Source: an uncultured Dokdonia sp. (lineage in GTDB: Bacteria > Bacteroidota > Bacteroidia > Flavobacteriales > Flavobacteriaceae). Taken from it: a DNA stretch of 61,263 bases. The notes beneath the pieces were generated by a model that was given only the letters and a program-made list of their open reading frames with translations, ran no database searches and was not told the origin of the DNA. The position numbers and the translations under genes were made by a program. Numbering within the stretch: the stretch's first letter is position 1; each line of letters begins with the position of its first letter. Shown here piece after piece: positions 59,711-61,263 of this stretch. The stretch is taken from NCBI RefSeq assembly GCF_937910895.1, contig NZ_CALEMI010000140.1, forward strand, positions 1-61,263. The letters are read 5' to 3'.

Positions 59711-61263
59711 TTATTTTTTTATGATTTTTAAAATCTCAGTACGTGTATTCGGTAATTGGACTTCTATAAAATAAATTCCAGGAGTCCCTATGATATCCAT
59801 TTGAATAGAAGAGGTGTTTACAAAACAACTTTTTGTGACTTCTTGTCCAAGAAGGGATCGCTGTATCACTGTTATGTGTTCACTAGTTGCTGGCACATCA
59901 ATCGTTATTTTCCCTGAAGAAGGATTTGGATGAAATTTTAAAACAGAAGTCATTGCTCCTTCTTCTATTCCTAGTGTTGCTTGTGTATTTTCTATAACGG
60001 CTAGTGCATCTAATTTTCCATATCCCCAAGTAGGATTAGGTACCACACCCGTTTGTGCATCTTCTCTACATGAGTTTTGAAGAATACTTTTGATTTCTTG
60101 CGGACTAAGATTTGGATTCACTTCTAGCATTAAAGCGATGATACCTGTTGATAGAGGGTTTGCTGCACTTACCGCATTTTGAATACCGTATAATCCATTG
60201 CTATTTTCAACGATATTAAATTCAAAATTACCGTAAAAGGTGTTGGGCATATAGGCGCCATAGCAAACTTCACCAGGTGCTGCAAAATCTACTCCAAGTC
60301 GATTATCATGAGTAGGGCCTTCACTAGAGCCTATCCATAGTTCTCCGTCCTCCCCTTGACCCGTAATATCTCTAAAAACTCCATTAATATCTGTCCACGA
60401 GTTATTCACTACATAATCTGTGGGAGTGATCACATGTTCTCCAGTCGCTAAGTCATTGATATTAAACCCAGGTACAATTTGATTGAGAAATCGATTTGTA
60501 TTTCCAAATAAGGAAGGGTTTAACGTGGCATGAAACTCACCTGTACTGGCAATGACCGTTCCTTCTAAAATGACTTTATAATTTCCTGTAACTCCTGAAA
60601 AATCTATGAGTAATTCTCGTCGAGAAGAGCTCGCTCCAAAAAACTCAACATTAGCCCCTCGATGTCCTATAAAAATATCTCCTAAGTTTTGATCGGCAAC
60701 TGCGTTAGGTCCTGCGGGAGCTGCAAAAGGCCCTTCGACTGTTCCATTAGGGCGTTCAATGCTAACAGTAAAACGATCGGCTTCATCATACCACAAGTCA
60801 AAACGAAGATTTCCTGCTTCGCCTTTTTGTAGTTCGATTTCTAATGTTTCTCCCTGATTAATAGTATTAAATGCATGATTATCATTACCACCATCATCTC
60901 CAGTTCCATTCACAAAAGGATGTCCTTGGGCTATAAAATTTTCAATGACTTGACTTAAGGAACTTGTCCCATCAGTAGGACCGCCTACAGATCCAATATT
61001 CATAAGCGTCACGGAGGGCAAGCCTATTTCTTCAATTTTTTGTGCTGCAAATTCTAGTGCAATGGGAATATAAGTAGGGTTGTAAAAACTATCCTGTCCA
61101 GGCTGATCTGCAAAGGGAGGGAAAAAATCATTAACGAGTTTAATACTAATGATTTTTGCATTAGGAGCTACCCCTTTAAACTCTCCAGAGCTGGTACCAC
61201 TCCCATTACCACACATAATTCCAGTAGTTGCCGTGCCATGACCTCCTCTATCTATAGATAAAG
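59711..61263 (-). CDS. S8 (subtilisin-like) peptidase with T9SS sorting domain, 5' end outside the window
   Basis: 517 codons are present and the start is missing. The catalytic His motif is just inside the window edge (DRGGHGTATTGIMCGNGSG), followed by GVAPNAKIISIKLV. The Ser segment is NAVSAANPLSTGIIALML, replacing the usual GTSMAAP, so the Ser is kept but its surroundings are unusual. The C-terminal 75 residues (FHPNPSSGKITIDVPA and on to GIYFIEVQLPNTRTEILKII) are a type A T9SS sorting domain, so the enzyme is secreted or surface attached. It is first in the run leading to the sigma/CHAT genes. Confidence 0.88.
   Translation of the reverse strand, partial: LSIDRGGHGTATTGIMCGNGSGTSSGEFKGVAPNAKIISIKLVNDFFPPFADQPGQDSFYNPTYIPIALEFAAQKIEEIGLPSVTLMNIGSVGGPTDGTSSLSQVIENFIAQGHPFVNGTGDDGGNDNHAFNTINQGETLEIELQKGEAGNLRFDLWYDEADRFTVSIERPNGTVEGPFAAPAGPNAVADQNLGDIFIGHRGANVEFFGASSSRRELLIDFSGVTGNYKVILEGTVIASTGEFHATLNPSLFGNTNRFLNQIVPGFNINDLATGEHVITPTDYVVNNSWTDINGVFRDITGQGEDGELWIGSSEGPTHDNRLGVDFAAPGEVCYGAYMPNTFYGNFEFNIVENSNGLYGIQNAVSAANPLSTGIIALMLEVNPNLSPQEIKSILQNSCREDAQTGVVPNPTWGYGKLDALAVIENTQATLGIEEGAMTSVLKFHPNPSSGKITIDVPATSEHITVIQRSLLGQEVTKSCFVNTSSIQMDIIGTPGIYFIEVQLPNTRTEILKIIKK

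Overview
The window is a piece of a Flavobacteriaceae-type (Bacteroidota) chromosome. The evidence is low G+C, promoters of the TAnnTTTG type, a type IX secretion sorting domain, a fused alpha/beta E1 2-oxoacid dehydrogenase, a FolK-deoxynucleoside kinase fusion, GSCFA, DUF4230 and TPM proteins, and many short palindromic repeats. The genus cannot be fixed from the sequence alone. No rRNA, tRNA, CRISPR array or prophage was seen.

Layout. 1-192 is the 3' end of an ISL3-like transposase, followed by about 500 bp of non-coding DNA. 716-5341 (minus) holds branched-chain 2-oxoacid catabolism: fused E1, a branched-chain aminotransferase and E2. A divergent Lrp/AsnC regulator (5510) shares an intergenic region that contains a perfect match to the Lrp consensus. 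5982-20707 (minus) is an almost complete phenylacetate degradation cluster read as TetR regulator-E-A-B-C-D-G-H-I-J-Z-enoyl-CoA hydratase-Y. It is interrupted by two four-helix-bundle (bIVP/S23) genes and a RHH-MazF toxin-antitoxin pair. No phenylacetate-CoA ligase (paaK) is present. A PaaR-like operator overlaps a flavobacterial promoter in front of paaE.

20796-28650 (minus) is a signalling-protease locus: TPR histidine kinase, NarL-type response regulator, exported papain-like protease and exported beta-propeller-caspase protein. A 16-bp palindrome, TACGNCAAYTGCCNTA, lies upstream of the response regulator, the protease operon, a PQQ-propeller gene (30000-31871) and a small lipoprotein gene (34755-35273). 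It is proposed here as the operator of a small regulon. 32117-48830 is mostly housekeeping: aromatic amino acid hydroxylase, DUF4230, GSCFA, alaS, M23 peptidase, MerR, LemA-TPM-TPM, FolK-dNK, queuosine precursor transporter and AsmA-like protein. A broken BspA-like gene follows. 49507-53779 encodes SucB and SucA, separated by a 17-bp tandem repeat array. 54424-61263 (minus) is a second protease-signalling locus: S8 peptidase with a T9SS tail, a small membrane protein, an ECF sigma factor, a transmembrane TPR anti-sigma-like protein and a TPR-CHAT protease. It resembles the sigma/anti-sigma/CHAT logic of Craspase systems, but without CRISPR.

Repeats shape the whole window. The palindrome CGCTTTCGCGAAAGCG occurs about 17 times, mostly inside genes, where it is stop-free in every frame (AFAKA, RFRES, TLSRKR). 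Four copies are interrupted at the same point by a second palindrome. Other repeat families supply N-termini or linkers of conserved enzymes, place hairpins just before start codons, or form arrays with a 7-bp period that flank both four-helix-bundle genes in inverted orientation. That arrangement suggests an undescribed small mobile cassette.
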